From positions 30,139,889 through 30,203,888 of the forward strand of contig CM067510.1 of NCBI GenBank assembly GCA_034509495.1: 64,000 nucleotides of DNA, in the 5' to 3' direction. The number at the start of each line of letters is the position of its first letter. Within the stretch, counting starts at the first letter, position 1. Source of the stretch: Acestrorhynchus altus. Its lineage: Eukaryota; Chordata; Actinopteri; Characiformes; Acestrorhynchidae. Of the stretch, positions 55,201-64,000 are shown one piece after another. Below the pieces are notes generated by a model, which saw only the letters and a program-made list of their open reading frames with translations, was not told the origin of the DNA and made no database searches. The position numbers were made by a program, and so were the translations under genes.

Positions 55201-58200
55201 ATTGGCATTTCCAGGTAAACAAAGCACTACATTAAGTTACATTACATATATGAAGACCCCTGGTGGCTGGGGGCCTTGATCTGGGGGCCTATTATCTCCT
55301 AAGGCCTCGTCATCAAACGGCAAATCATTCGATAGATTTAAAACTGCTTCAAAACCCGCATGTGTTTGCATGTGTGATGCATTGGCACGAGCAGATCAGA
55401 CACAGCAGTCCTGCTGGAGTGTTTAAACACTGTGTCCACTCACTGCTCAATCTATTACACACTCCTTACGTAGTTGCTCCACCTTGTAGATGTAGTCAGA
55501 GACAGAAGCTCATCTACTTCTGTGCATTCAAAGGTCCTCACAGTTCACTGTTGGTTGGATGTTTCTGGCTGGTGGACTATTCTCTGTCCAGCAGTGACAA
55601 TGTTTGGTGTCTGATCCACTCCTACCAGCCAACACACACTAACAAAAAAACACCGTCAGTGTCACTGCAGTGCTGAGAATGACCCACCACCCACATAATA
55701 CCTGCTCTGTAGTGGTCCTGTGGGGTCCTGACCGTTGAAGATCAGGGTGAGTGAAACAGATGAACTACATTCTGTAATTATGGAGCTACAAGGTAGTTGT
55801 CCTGTATGGTCAGCGGAGCCGATAAAATGAACAGTGAGTGTAGAAACAAGGACGTAATGTGATGGTTGGTCTGTGTATCTTAAAGTGTAGGAATGTGTAA
55901 GTGACAGGAAAACTACATTTGTACCCTCAGGAATTCTGAACATAGTAGATTGTGAATATGTGTACGTGCAGGAAATGACAACATTTAGGTCTTTGAAAAA
56001 TGCTCGAAGACAGCACTCTTTCAAGATGTGGCTGAAGTGAGGGAGGCCTGAGAGCTGGAGACGAGTCTCTCTAAAAGAATTGTTCTTAGGTTCCATACTG
56101 AGGTAATGGGTTACATCATCACATCCCTTAGAGGTTACTTTGTGTCAGACTGCACGCTTGGTGAGATGGCTTGGAGAGAAGCCAATGTAAAGACAAACAT
56201 TCAAAAAAAAAAAAAAACAACCCTGTAACTGAGCACTTACCCTTCCTCCTGAGACGCTAGAGGGTTCTGTGAGAGTTTCAGGAGATTCTTGGCATATTCT
56301 TCCTCAATCCTGATCCTGAAGGGACAAAAAAAGTCTTTTTTTTTCTTTAAATAAATGACAATATTCCCCTCTAAGTGTTGGGTGTCTGTTTGCTTATTCA
56401 GTTTAAAACTGGAGCTATGAAGCTAAAACTGGTGCAACGACTGATTGGCCAAAATAGTAGCAAATGAATTTAATAGTCAATTCATTTGGTGATGGCATCA
56501 CAAGGGTTTCTCGCACTAATACAAATAGTTCTGGACGCACTTAAACCATAACTAGAAATGTGTGGAATACAGGTTTACTGCCGCTGAACCTTAATAACTC
56601 CCTCAATCTGGATGCAGAGCTGCAGTGAAAACATACAGTGTAAACATCTGTCTGTCACGTGAACAGAGCATTGCAGAGCCATGAGGAAATATGGTCACAC
56701 ATCTGCAGAAACACCCCTCTGATGTGTGATTGGAGAGCTAAATAAAAACAGTTACATAAAAAAAAAATAGTTCCACCCAGAAGGAAACCGACTGCAATGC
56801 ACAGCTGCAATGATGTCATACTGTCTGATGTCATACTGTCTGTCGTGGAGTCAGTCAGAATGGCAACAGGTCATCTTCAGTAACAAGTCCCAGTTTCGTC
56901 TTGGTGGAGACAGCCAACCAATCCAGTGTGTGGAGGCACCGTGTTCAGCACCAAGATCAAGGATTTGCTGTCACATGCCCAGAAGACCCGTTGTCATGCT
57001 GTGAGGTGCAATTCCGTACAATGCCAGAACATGTTTGGTCTTCAGTACAGACCCTTTGACAGGCCAATGTTACGTTAATGAGGTCCTGCAACCAACTGCA
57101 ACAGAACAATGCTTGTCCACATACTGCTGCCGTCTCAAGGGTTCGCCTTGAAGACAGAGATGCTGTGTCTAGATGATGATCTAGATACTGTTTTGTACTC
57201 AGAGGTACATCTTCCATAAAGGTGAATATTGTACTTTTGGTACATAATAGTACCTTAACTGGTTAAAAAAAGGGTTTTTTACTGCAAGGTACTTTATTGT
57301 ACCTTAATAGAGTACAGCCCAAGCTTTGTACTATTTTAAGTACAAATTACAGTACAATTAAGTATAATTTGTGTGTTTTTGGTTGTAGAACATATGGTCA
57401 TATATTTTATATTCATTACATTTAAAGTGATATATTTCATGCTTTTTAAGATTTTGTTTCAATGTTGATACTGATCTGTAATTTAGTTACATTTACTGAC
57501 CAACAGTACAAAAGAAAGAAAAATGTACTTTACATGTAGTCAATATAAAATCTGACTCTAATCTTTAGTATGAAACTAATAACTGACTGCACTGATGCGT
57601 TAAAGTGCTGATGTTTGCATAATGCTATTAGGTGAAGTATAAGCCTCCTATCTCCAAACTATGGTGCAATACTAATAAAAGTATTTGGACACCACAAATG
57701 TCTTGGCATGACTACGTTTGACATAAGGAAGGATTTTTCGCTGAACTATCTCAATCGAATGACTTTGCTGAAAATGCAACTGCATGACCTATTAGTCACC
57801 ATGGGGCCACATTCAGCCACAGTTCTCTCTCACTGCTGAGTTGAAGCACATCTGCTGTGTCCAGAAATTCACATGCTAAGGTCATTTCCTGCTCTGCCTG
57901 TGTGCTAACACTATCCCCTCTCAATTGCCCGAGGGAAAATGGTACTACGGTTGACCCCTTACATCACATTCCGACGAAGGGACTTTGAGAACACTTTCCC
58001 AGACCCTCTGTGTCAGCTGCAGGCCTGACGAGCACTGAGAAAGGGTTAAACAAACTCTTACATAAAACAGCACGAGCTCTTCTAGAGAGAATACTAGACT
58101 CTGATGGCTCCACTGGGTCAAAGGCTTCTCACTACAGATGTTAGAGCAGTTTACAAAAGTTTGGGCACCCTTGTTCAAAATCACTGTTACCGTGAACAGA

Positions 58201-61200
58201 TGAGCAAATTGAAGATGATCTCCAAAAGGCTTGAAAGATGCCTTCAACATTTAAAGATGATTTCAACATTTTAAGCAATAAAGGAAACAAAAAGGAAAGG
58301 AGTACCTTACGAAACCCTGACTCCTCTAACCCTGTCCCGGAAATGTTCTTCTAAGCAGCTGCCTAACACTCGGAAAGTGAAAATGGTTGAGGCCAACAAA
58401 GTAGGAGAATGCTTCAAGAAGACAGCGAAAAAGTGTCTTCAGGTTCAAAATGTAATTAAGAAATAAAGTGCGTTAACTGTGACAGTGCAGGTCGAGATAA
58501 GGTCTGGAGTCAACTGCTGTTACGGCTCCTGCTTGACTGTAAAAGACCTTCAGGAAGATTTAATAGAGTCTGGAATTGTGATACATTGCTCTACTGTTCA
58601 GCGACACCTGCACACACATGATCTTCATGGAAGAGTCATCAGAAGAAAACTCCTGCGTCCTCACCACAAAATTCAGTGTAAGAAGTTTACAAAAGAGTAT
58701 CAAAACAAGCCGGAGGCATTTTGGAAACAAGTTCTGTGAATCAATAACATAAAAATAGAACTATTTGGCTGCAATGAGAAAATGTATGTTTCATGAAAAG
58801 AACACCTCTCCAACTGGTAAGCATGGGGGCAGGTCTATCAGGCCTTGGGGTTGTGTTGCAGCCAAAGGCACGGGAAGCATTTCACAGGTAGAAGAATGGA
58901 TTCAATGAAATTCCAGCAAATTCTGGAAGCAAACAGAACAGCATCTGTAAAAGCTGAAGCTGAAAAGAGGGTGGCTTCTACCAATGGATAATGATCCTAC
59001 ACACGCCTCAAAATCCACAACCGACTTCAAAAGGTGCGGCTGAAGGTTTTACTTTGGGCCTCGCAGTCCCCTGACCTGAACAGTGAAAATCTGTGGATAG
59101 ACCTCAAAAGAGCAGTGCATGCAAAATGGCCCAGACTGGTGAGGAAGATCGGACGAAAATCCCTCCAACAAGAACTGAAAGACTCTTGGCTACAAAAAGC
59201 AGTTACATTTACAGCATTTATCAGACGACCTTCTCCAGAGCGACTTACAAAAGTGCTTTGCTGTTCACTCAGAATATCCTTCGCTAGTAGACGAGGCTAG
59301 AATCTAGAGATTCCTCAGGCTTAGATCCTGTTGAAACAAATGCCTTTATGGAGTTAAATACTCCTGAAACAGATGAGTCTTCAGTCTGCGTTTGAAGACA
59401 GTGAGGAACTCAGCTGTTAGGACCCCCTGGAGAGGTTCATTCCACCATTTTGGTGCCAGAACAGAAAAGAGTCTGGATGCATGTTTTCCTTGTGTTTTGA
59501 AGGATGGTGGGTCAAGCCGAGCTGTACTTGAAGCTCGAAGGGCTCTTGGTTAGAAGCCCCAAAGGGGGTGCTACTAGATACCACCCAGGGTGCCCAAAAG
59601 TTTCCTTTGAAATGTTGAAGCCAGTGCCACTGGCTGCAACACAACCCCAAAACTATTTCCAAACTGTAGCTAACCCTAACCCTTTTCCTTTTTTTTTTTT
59701 GTTATTTTGAAAATGCAATAGATGACTATAAAAATTATTGTGCATCTTTAACTTCATGCCTTTCAGAGACAATCATCTCCATCTTCAACTTGATTAACAG
59801 TCACAGTAACAGTTTTGCATGCCACTGAAAAATGCATTTCCATGCCACTTTGTAAGGCCTAAAATTATGTTTCCAGTTTACGCGCTAAAGGCAAGTTTTA
59901 ATAGACTTTGCTGTCACAGCTCATAGAAACCCCACCAAAAAAAGCATGTGCATGAGTGATTAGATGAACTCCATCCACTCAGCAGGAAGACATCTCATGT
60001 CTGAAAAGCTGAACGTTCTGCTCTAGGAAATGACTTGCTTTCTGTAATGTAATTGCATCACATGAAAGTCCACCCTTAATGAAATAGAGGAAACTAGCAG
60101 AGAGCTGTGACATGTTGTTGCTGTGGTGGTTTTCATGGTAACTAAAGAGGAGAACTATAAAGCTGTTACGCAACTTCGCTGTTGCAGAGAGTCCTGCTGA
60201 GGAACGCGCGTTGTAAACAGCAGCAGAAACATCTTTGACGTATGGAGAAGTGGGGTCACTGACAAATCATGGGACAGAATTGTGAAATCGGTATCTGCTG
60301 AAGAATTAAGGTCACATCAGAGGTGATGTGCACGATAATGGGACAGGAGCGGCATTATGAGATGAGATCTACCTTTCCCTTGTAAACTCAGCCATCTCCT
60401 TCTGCATCTGTTTCCCCTTCAGCTGCTTCTGCAATAACACCTCAAAGCCTGTGATGCTGGCGTTCCCCTGCGGGTCCTTTCTGTCTGCCTGGAACAGGAG
60501 ACAAAACAAGAACACCAGTAAGCATGCTGAGAATCCTGCTGTCAAACGCAGCCTTCAGGAGAAGTTGCAACAGAAAGGATGTTTCCCCGCACTTGGCATT
60601 CAAAAAGTTTCTTCACAGGTCCTTGATGTAAGTGAAGGTCCTGGGTGCAGAGATTTGAATATGAAACATGGCTTTATCTCCAAGTCTGAGGAACATGTGG
60701 AAGCTTATGGAACCAAGATTTTATTGCGTGGGCACTGAAAACAATACCCCAAGCCATGCATGACATGATGCTGAACTAGAACATAGTATCCCATATGGCT
60801 ACATAATACAGACAAAACACAAAACTACATCAAATTCCATTTTATATATATATGGACAAAAGTTTTGGGACATCTGCTCATTCACTGTTTATCTAAAAAC
60901 AAAAGGTATTAAAAAGTTTATCCTGCTTTTGTTGGGAGTAACTACTCTTCAGGGAAGCTGTTCTATGAAATTATGGAGCATTGATGTGAGGATTTGCTTG
61001 CATTCAGTGGAGGATTTGATTGCACTCATCCCAAAAGTATTGGATGAAGAACTGTCATTCCTGACAGCACAGATCCACTGCTCCACTGCTCAATGCTGGG
61101 GGGCTTTATGTCCCTCTAGCCCATAACTGTCATCAGGCATGGTGTTAATAGGTTACTGTTTATCTGTTCAAGAGAAACCTATCCTTTTGGCAATATTTCT

Positions 61201-61215
61201 CTACCGAGACTAGAC

Positions 61216-61281
<66 letters not shown>

Positions 61282-61766
61282 ATTTGCACATCTGTGTCAG
61301 CAATGGGTTGGGCACTCATTAGCAGGGGTGTCCACATACATTTGGACATGTATGTGATTGTGTGTGTATATATTGTAACTGTCATGCAAATCTTGTGATT
61401 CCATTTTTGCAGTTTTTTGTTTTTTTTTATATAATGCGAATTCATGTTACTTGGCTTCCTTTGACGGTTACAAAGGTTTTGTTCCTTCTCCCAGAGAGCT
61501 TCCATCTGGGACAAACAATATATTATTTATAAAAGTGACAAGATATTTATCAATGCACCAGGTCACGGTGTAGTAGTTCTTATCACACTGACGGAGAGAA
61601 GTCGTTTTACAGTTTTACAGCCATGCAAACACAGATAATGCAAAGTTAGACGTTCCTGCACATGGCTTTACCTTACCCAAAAATAATCACAGTAGCTCCA
61701 CTCGTCTGGTTTAAGCAACTGCTGCTCAGTCATGTGTAGTGGGAGGGGGAACGTTACACAGTTGAC
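43173..61766 (-). CDS. gas7: GAS7 (growth arrest-specific 7), F-BAR portion (partial gene, 9 exons)
   Basis: Nine minus-strand exons with canonical splice sites join into 906 bp (301 residues plus TAA). The protein matches the F-BAR half of GAS7 closely, with NCVTFP, LLKPDEWSYCDYFWAD, LLQKQLKGKQMQKEMAEF, EEYAKNLLKLSQNPLASQEE, GEAWAQLKKSLADEAEVHLK, DHHIADLRKQLATRY, QQLEIKLSSKIEEDIKKARR, CVDLYNQSQSKWFEEMV, LERLEVERVEMIRKHL and the C-terminal RPVDMEI. GAS7 is a cytoplasmic adaptor of neurons and other cells. Its F-BAR dimer binds and curves membrane and links it to actin. In longer isoforms an SH3 and a WW domain precede it; those exons are not seen before 64000 and must lie to the right. The gene converges on the myosin gene. 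Teleosts often keep two gas7 copies, and I cannot say which this is. Confidence 0.97.
43387..43485 (-). CDS. gas7: gas7 exon 8 visible (33 aa)
   Basis: The acceptor is cctgcag and the donor gtaagt, with phase 0/0. It encodes ELERLEVERVEMIRKHLCQY followed by TTLRHETDMFNQS. Confidence 0.96.
43607..43686 (-). CDS. gas7: gas7 exon 7 visible (27 aa)
   Basis: The acceptor is acgcag and the donor gtgaga. It encodes GDDLMRCVDLYNQSQSKWFE followed by EMVTTSL. Confidence 0.96.
43758..43870. repeat. Fragment sharing the end of the 38256 relic
   Basis: 'aaaaaaattaggacacccca' and 'caatttgatcttcatttctt' match 38264-38345. Confidence 0.6.
43980..44285. repeat. (ATT)n run and GATATA minisatellite
   Basis: ATT repeats lie at 44010-44044. 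Two units of the 'tatcccgatatagatataaa' minisatellite lie at 44150-44285. Confidence 0.75.
44420..44696. mobile_element. Tc1-type MITE with TA target
   Basis: The inverted ends CTAGTGCATCT and AGATGCACTAG are flanked by TA on both sides (44418-44419, 44697-44698), and the element is 277 bp long. Its interior contains 'taaagtgatatgtttcatgc', also found at about 57420-57460. Confidence 0.8.
45979..46102 (-). CDS. gas7: gas7 exon 6 visible (41 aa + 1 nt)
   Basis: The acceptor is ctaaag and the donor gtcagt. It encodes ARKALADRQKDLEVKTQQLE and IKLSSKIEEDIKKARRKSTQ, a long F-BAR helix. Confidence 0.96.
46715..46843 (-). CDS. gas7: gas7 exon 5 visible (43 aa)
   Basis: The acceptor is tttcag and the donor gtagat, with phase 0/0. 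It encodes LQSEVEKPLLVFRDNFKKDM, KRFDHHIADLRKQLATRY and AAAEK. Confidence 0.96.
47586..47940 (+). repeat. Repeat family R, copy 9 (in a gas7 intron)
   Basis: It begins 'tttaactgttagattttgtg' and carries 'ggaataaaaacactttacat' and 'tgtaatgattagattgacaa'. This is the only clear copy outside the myosin gene. Confidence 0.7.
47960..48065 (-). mobile_element. tRNA-derived SINE head, minus
   Basis: The minus strand shows 'gtggccagggttttacggaa' and box B 'gctggttcaattccctgaat'. Confidence 0.6.
48100..48300. repeat. Inverted-repeat family P, copy 4 (half)
   Basis: It contains 'ccaccatgtcagtgtcactg' and 'gcagtgctgataatgaccca', and ends 'gtaattatagaactacaaag'. Confidence 0.7.
48520..48950 (-). mobile_element. 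DNA-transposon relic
   Basis: It contains 'caaaacaactctgacctgcc', 'tgctcgactggggtctatgg' and 'catcatgctcccaccactgg', in style an antisense fish transposon remnant. No intact frame remains. Confidence 0.5.
48995..49425. mobile_element. Tc1-type MITE, relative of the 30.3-kb element
   Basis: It shares 'cctgctcattcattgtttct' and 'gctattaaaagg' with 30301-30860 and 60870-60920, and has no tRNA insertion. Confidence 0.65.
49430..51024 (-). pseudogene. Rex1/Babar-like LINE, broken
   Basis: On the minus strand the order is an endonuclease remnant (about 51020-50460: AIQPAGFFLHCADRTKEF, LEYLTISFRPVRLPREISG), a degraded middle, and then the RT palm (50119-49670). The palm reads LLKFADDTTIIALIS with EAAYREEV and KELIVDFVRQE, and retains FADD. 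Next comes a C-terminal part (DSTHPSHCLFSKLPSGRRYR at about 49711-49650) and a 3' region near 49430. Frameshifts separate the parts. The motif style is that of fish Rex1/Babar elements. Confidence 0.8.
51030..51430. repeat. Probable short DNA element
   Basis: The ends resemble inverted text: 'aggttcttaaaccttttcac' opens and 'ccccaggttaagaacccctg' closes it, both with 'gtgaccccctt' nearby. Non-coding. Confidence 0.55.
51833..51911 (-). CDS. gas7: gas7 exon 4 visible (26 aa)
   Basis: The acceptor is gttcag and the donor gtaatt. It encodes TLGEAWAQLKKSLADEAE followed by VHLKFSSK. Confidence 0.96.
51978..52002. repeat. (AC)n microsatellite
   Basis: A short CA run followed by 'ccaccaccact'. Confidence 0.85.
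52080..52345. repeat. Inverted-repeat family P, copy 5 (half)
   Basis: It contains 'gccacgtcagtgcagtgctg' and 'acctgctctgtggtggtcct'. Confidence 0.65.
52346..53814. other. gas7 intron sequence without recognised elements
   Basis: No exon, RNA gene or clear repeat was recognised in this stretch. Short ORFs on both strands lack any family motif. Confidence 0.5.
53815..54118 (-). pseudogene. Tc1-like transposase N-terminal relic
   Basis: The minus frame holds RPKLSPSAERKLAWIIRND, similar to the RKLSPR...RKL helix-turn-helix segment of fish Tc1 transposases. A later frame reads PNCPPQRRGNWLGLSGT. It is broken by frameshifts. Confidence 0.55.
55385..55870. repeat. Inverted-repeat family P, copy 6 (both arms)
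   Basis: The left part 'gcagatcagacacagcagtc' and right part 'cagtgtcactgcagtgctga' surround 'tccaccttgtagatgtagtc'. The right end reads 'attctgtaattatggagcta'. Confidence 0.75.
56241..56315 (-). CDS. gas7: gas7 exon 3 visible (25 aa)
   Basis: The acceptor is cttcag and the donor gtaagt. It encodes IRIEEEYAKNLLKLSQNPLA and SQEEG, nearly invariant in vertebrate GAS7. Confidence 0.96.
56805..57180 (+). pseudogene. Tc1-like transposase relic
   Basis: Fragments read SEWQQVIFSNKSQFRLGGDS, the W-x-x-V-x-F-S-D/N-E/K block around the first catalytic Asp of Tc1 transposases (Asp replaced by Asn here), then PRRPVVMLWGAI and PLTGQCYVNEVL with stops between. Only the middle of the enzyme is present. 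Confidence 0.65.
57380..57500. repeat. Fragment related to the 44.4-kb MITE
   Basis: 'taaagtgatatatttcatgc' and 'tttcaatgttgat' match the interior of the element at 44420-44696. Confidence 0.55.
58154..59605 (+). pseudogene. Tc1-like transposon, degenerate, with nested L2 tail
   Basis: The left end 'caaaagtttgggcacccttg' follows TA, and the right end 'cagggtgcccaaaagttt' is its rough inverse. The coding remnant (58479-59200) reads LTVKDLQEDLIESGI, TVQRHLHTHDLHGRVIRRKL and FTKEYQNKPEAFWKQVL, then broken pieces with IKIELFG and the DDE-region block LLWASQSPDLNSENLWIDLK. Stops and frameshifts inactivate it. The coding part is cut at 59204 by an L2 3' end. Confidence 0.8.
59204..59556 (-). mobile_element. 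L2 LINE 3' end nested in a Tc1 relic
   Basis: It matches the L2 copy at 23443-23760 for most of its length ('aaaagtgctttgctgttcac', 'tagtagacgaggctagaatc', 'cattccaccattttggtgcc'). It extends to the terminal 'acatttacagcatttatcag' motif, giving the 3' terminus missing from the 23-kb copy. Confidence 0.8.
60373..60488 (-). CDS. gas7: gas7 exon 2 visible (38 aa + 2 nt)
   Basis: The acceptor is ttccag and the donor gtagat. It encodes ADRKDPQGNASITGFEVLLQ and KQLKGKQMQKEMAEFTRE, the FCH part of the F-BAR domain. It ends inside the Arg codon that exon 3 completes (RER/IRIEEEYA). Confidence 0.96.
60850..61352. mobile_element. Tc1-type MITE containing a (GT)n run
   Basis: The ends 'tatggacaaaagttttggga' and 'tccacatacatttggacatg' are inverted relatives. 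A (GT)n run lies at 61218-61280. It provides the uninterrupted reference for the tRNA insertion site at 30310. Confidence 0.72.
61677..61766 (-). CDS. gas7: gas7 exon 1 of those visible (30 aa)
   Basis: The minus-strand acceptor is ttaacag and the donor gtaagg, with phase 0/0. It encodes VNCVTFPLPLHMTEQQ and LLKPDEWSYCDYFW, the linker and start of the F-BAR region. The previous exon, holding the Ser-rich linker and WW domain, was not found in the remaining 2.2 kb. Confidence 0.95.
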
Positions 61767-62051
61767 CTGTTAAAAAACAATCATGCAGAGACATCACATT
61801 AGGATGGCACAGGAATGGGATTTAGATTCTTACCAGAGAGCTTACTAGGACCATACAAAGAGTGCAACAATTTACAAATCAAAAAATTTGAATTATATAT
61901 TGCGAACCATGCCTGGGGAAAAGGGGCGTGGCCAAAAGGACCCTGCAGAAGACAGCACAAGTGTTGGACACAAAGCACCGAGTGGAGTAACTCAAAGGGC
62001 TTTATTTAAGACTAATAATAAGGGACTACTTCTTCTTCCTAGGCAAAAGTC

Positions 62052-62052
62052 C

Positions 62053-62077
<25 letters not shown>
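62052..62077. repeat. (CT)n microsatellite
   Basis: A pure CT run. Confidence 0.88.
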
Positions 62078-62085
<8 letters not shown>

Positions 62086-63204
62086 CGAGTGAAGGATGGC
62101 TTTTATGCTGCTGTTGCAGTGGTGAAAGCGGAAGCAGCTTGTCCAGCTCCATTATGGGCCAGATGGAGCATGGCAACCCCACCTCTCTGTTTATTAAATG
62201 TTTTAAAATTCCAGTGATATGAAATAAGCTTATTGACTGAAATCATGCTGTCTCCTTGCTGCCTCCAAGCACAATGTGGGGTCCAATTGGTTAAAGAGAC
62301 ACGTGAGTAATGAAGATATACCGTCTCTTATTTCAGTTTTTATATCAAAGCAAAGTTTCATCAATAAGTCCAAAGAGGTTCATATCTAGGCTTTCTGCTC
62401 TTTATGGAGGCCAAAAATGTTGGTTTTCCAATGACAGGTCCAGCACAGTGAAAAACAATGGACCAACATGATACATTTTCTCACAGAAGGAGGGGGGATA
62501 CACAGACATGGCCAGTGCAGATGGGAATAACATCGCAGAGTGGCATTATTTAAGTTAAAACATAATGAACTTCTTCTGTACCAAAGTGAAACACTATGAA
62601 ACCACAGACTGTATGTAAAATATTCATATTTTGGGGGCCCAAGAACGGCAAAACTAGCTAAGCATTCCATGGCTGGGCAAGACAGCCCTCTCTCTCCTGC
62701 CATAACTCGGAGCAATGATAGCCAATGGGCATCTGTTTGCTTCCAAGTGTGTCAAGCTTGTCCAAGGATGTTCTGTTTGCAGCAGTTGGAAAAGATGTGG
62801 TGGTACATCACTTTCTTGCAGGAAATAGCTAGTGGGGGGAATCAGACATGCCTGAATAAAGAAAAACTAGGAGCTCCCTTCAGTTTAACCTTTATATACA
62901 TATTCATCATTTTTATCCCCATTTTCCCTGCAAATTTGGAAGTTCCAACCTGAGTTCCAAAGTGATGCTCCTGACCCTGGGAAGGTGAGGATGAGCACAT
63001 GATTCCTCAGATACATATGACGTCAACATTGCCTCTTTTCAAACTGCCACAATTTGCATCAACGCCGGACAGCCCAACGTGTTTGGAGGGAAGCGCTGGG
63101 TCCTCATTGCTCTGATGCAATGGCTAACAGATGCCTGTGCCGATCAGCATCACATCAACCCACCCGGAAAGGCCACACTCTCCTTTTGACTCCAGTTGCC
63201 AGTG

Positions 63205-63290
63205 GCAAGCAGAATGATCTAAGATTTGAACCTGCAATCCTCAGATTATACTGGTAGTGCTTTAGACCACTGAGCCAGTCATAGCTCCAA
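63205..63290 (-). mobile_element. tRNA-like SINE head, minus
   Basis: The minus strand reads 'tgactggctcagtggtctaa' (box A) and 'gcaggttcaaatcttagatc' (box B), about 35 nt apart. It does not fold as a proper tRNA, so a SINE head is preferred. Confidence 0.55.
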
Positions 63291-64000
63291 ATGAAAGGCC
63301 CTTGAGTGCCGTTCAGCCAGATGCTTCATATCTCAGACTGCCACATATTACAATACACTGGTTAATAAAATGATGCCATAACCATTATATCAAAGCCACT
63401 GTGACATTATAAGACTATTTAGTGTCATTTAACTCCCTGCTGTGGCAAACAGTGGAACACAATTGCCTACAATGTTTGATTTTCCAGCGATGGTTCAAAA
63501 CACTGTTTTAAGAGCCAGGATTAACTCAGCTATCTCCGCCTTTTCTGCAAATGTTTCCTGGTCTGTAAATGTGAGTGAGCGATGACAGCTCTTGTAAAAT
63601 CCATATGGGAAGCAGCTGTGAGGGGACTGGGGGAAGGGAAAAATGGGGCCACATGTGCATGGTCATTTTAACACTTTGCAGGGCCTTTTAAAAGGCCTTA
63701 TCTCATGACAAATGTGTGCTTTCAGTGCTTGATCATTGGTAGTTTACAATGACTTTCACTGGTACACAGTGCAAGCTGTAATGTGTTGCTTCCTGTTAGA
63801 GTGCTTTATGCTTTTCACTGGTTTCTCTATGCATACTGTATGTGATGCACTGCATATGGCATCTGCTGCATACCTACGTGATGCAGTCGAGTGGTGGTGG
63901 TGAGGTGGTGATAGTGATATGTAGGTACAGTTCATTTTTTGCTTTTTTTTAGGACCATAATATTACAAACCTTCAGCTGCATGAACAACATACATATAAT

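Larger units (their letters stand above)
61767..64000. other. gas7 intron, no further exon recognised
   Basis: I searched the minus strand for the Ser-rich linker and WW exons and found none. The ORFs here have no family motif. It contains the (CT)n run and a SINE head. Confidence 0.5.

Noticed and set aside
61179..61514. 111-codon minus ORF with His/Thr repeats
   Set aside because: Translation of the (GT)n microsatellite inside a MITE.
63205..63290. Possible tRNA gene
   Set aside because: A- and B-box words are present, but the acceptor and anticodon stems do not pair. A SINE head fits better.

Overview
The window is vertebrate nuclear DNA and most probably teleost. It has split genes with canonical GT-AG introns. 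It is very rich in fish-type mobile elements: Tc1/mariner relics and their short derivatives, L2-, Rex1- and Rex3-like LINE pieces, tRNA-derived SINEs, hairpin-like DNA elements and microsatellites. The species cannot be fixed from sequence alone; an ostariophysan (characin- or catfish-like) fish is my guess from the repeat mix. Two protein genes meet tail to tail. On the plus strand, 17 exons between 7049 and 37136 encode the last 872 residues of a striated-muscle-type myosin II heavy chain, meaning the coiled-coil rod plus an unusually long C-terminal tailpiece. Motor, neck and early rod exons lie to the left of the window. On the minus strand, nine exons between 61766 and 43173 encode the last 301 residues of GAS7, which is essentially its F-BAR membrane-bending domain. 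The SH3 and WW exons lie to the right. About 6 kb of AT-rich sequence separates the two stop codons. Every exon junction keeps the reading frame, and no disabling change was seen in either gene. Inside the myosin introns, on the opposite strand, lie four intact 82-nt tRNA-Leu genes: three with anticodon AAG and one with TAG. Three form a cluster at 27.2-28.0 kb. The fourth, at 30.7 kb, sits in a roughly 490-bp near-copy of the first gene's neighbourhood. That copy interrupts a Tc1-type MITE and is bounded by an exact 13-bp target duplication, so it records a recent tRNA gene transposition. The remaining space is intron or intergenic DNA dominated by repeats. Notable among these are about nine copies of a family with short imperfect inverted ends in both orientations, an inverted-repeat family split by an L2 insertion, a Tc1 relic carrying a nested L2 3' end, and a Rex1-like LINE that keeps part of its reverse transcriptase. 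The main signals are the mobilised tRNA-Leu gene, the myosin with its atypical tailpiece, and the uncharacterised intronic repeat family. No bacterial-type operon, CRISPR array or prophage is present.
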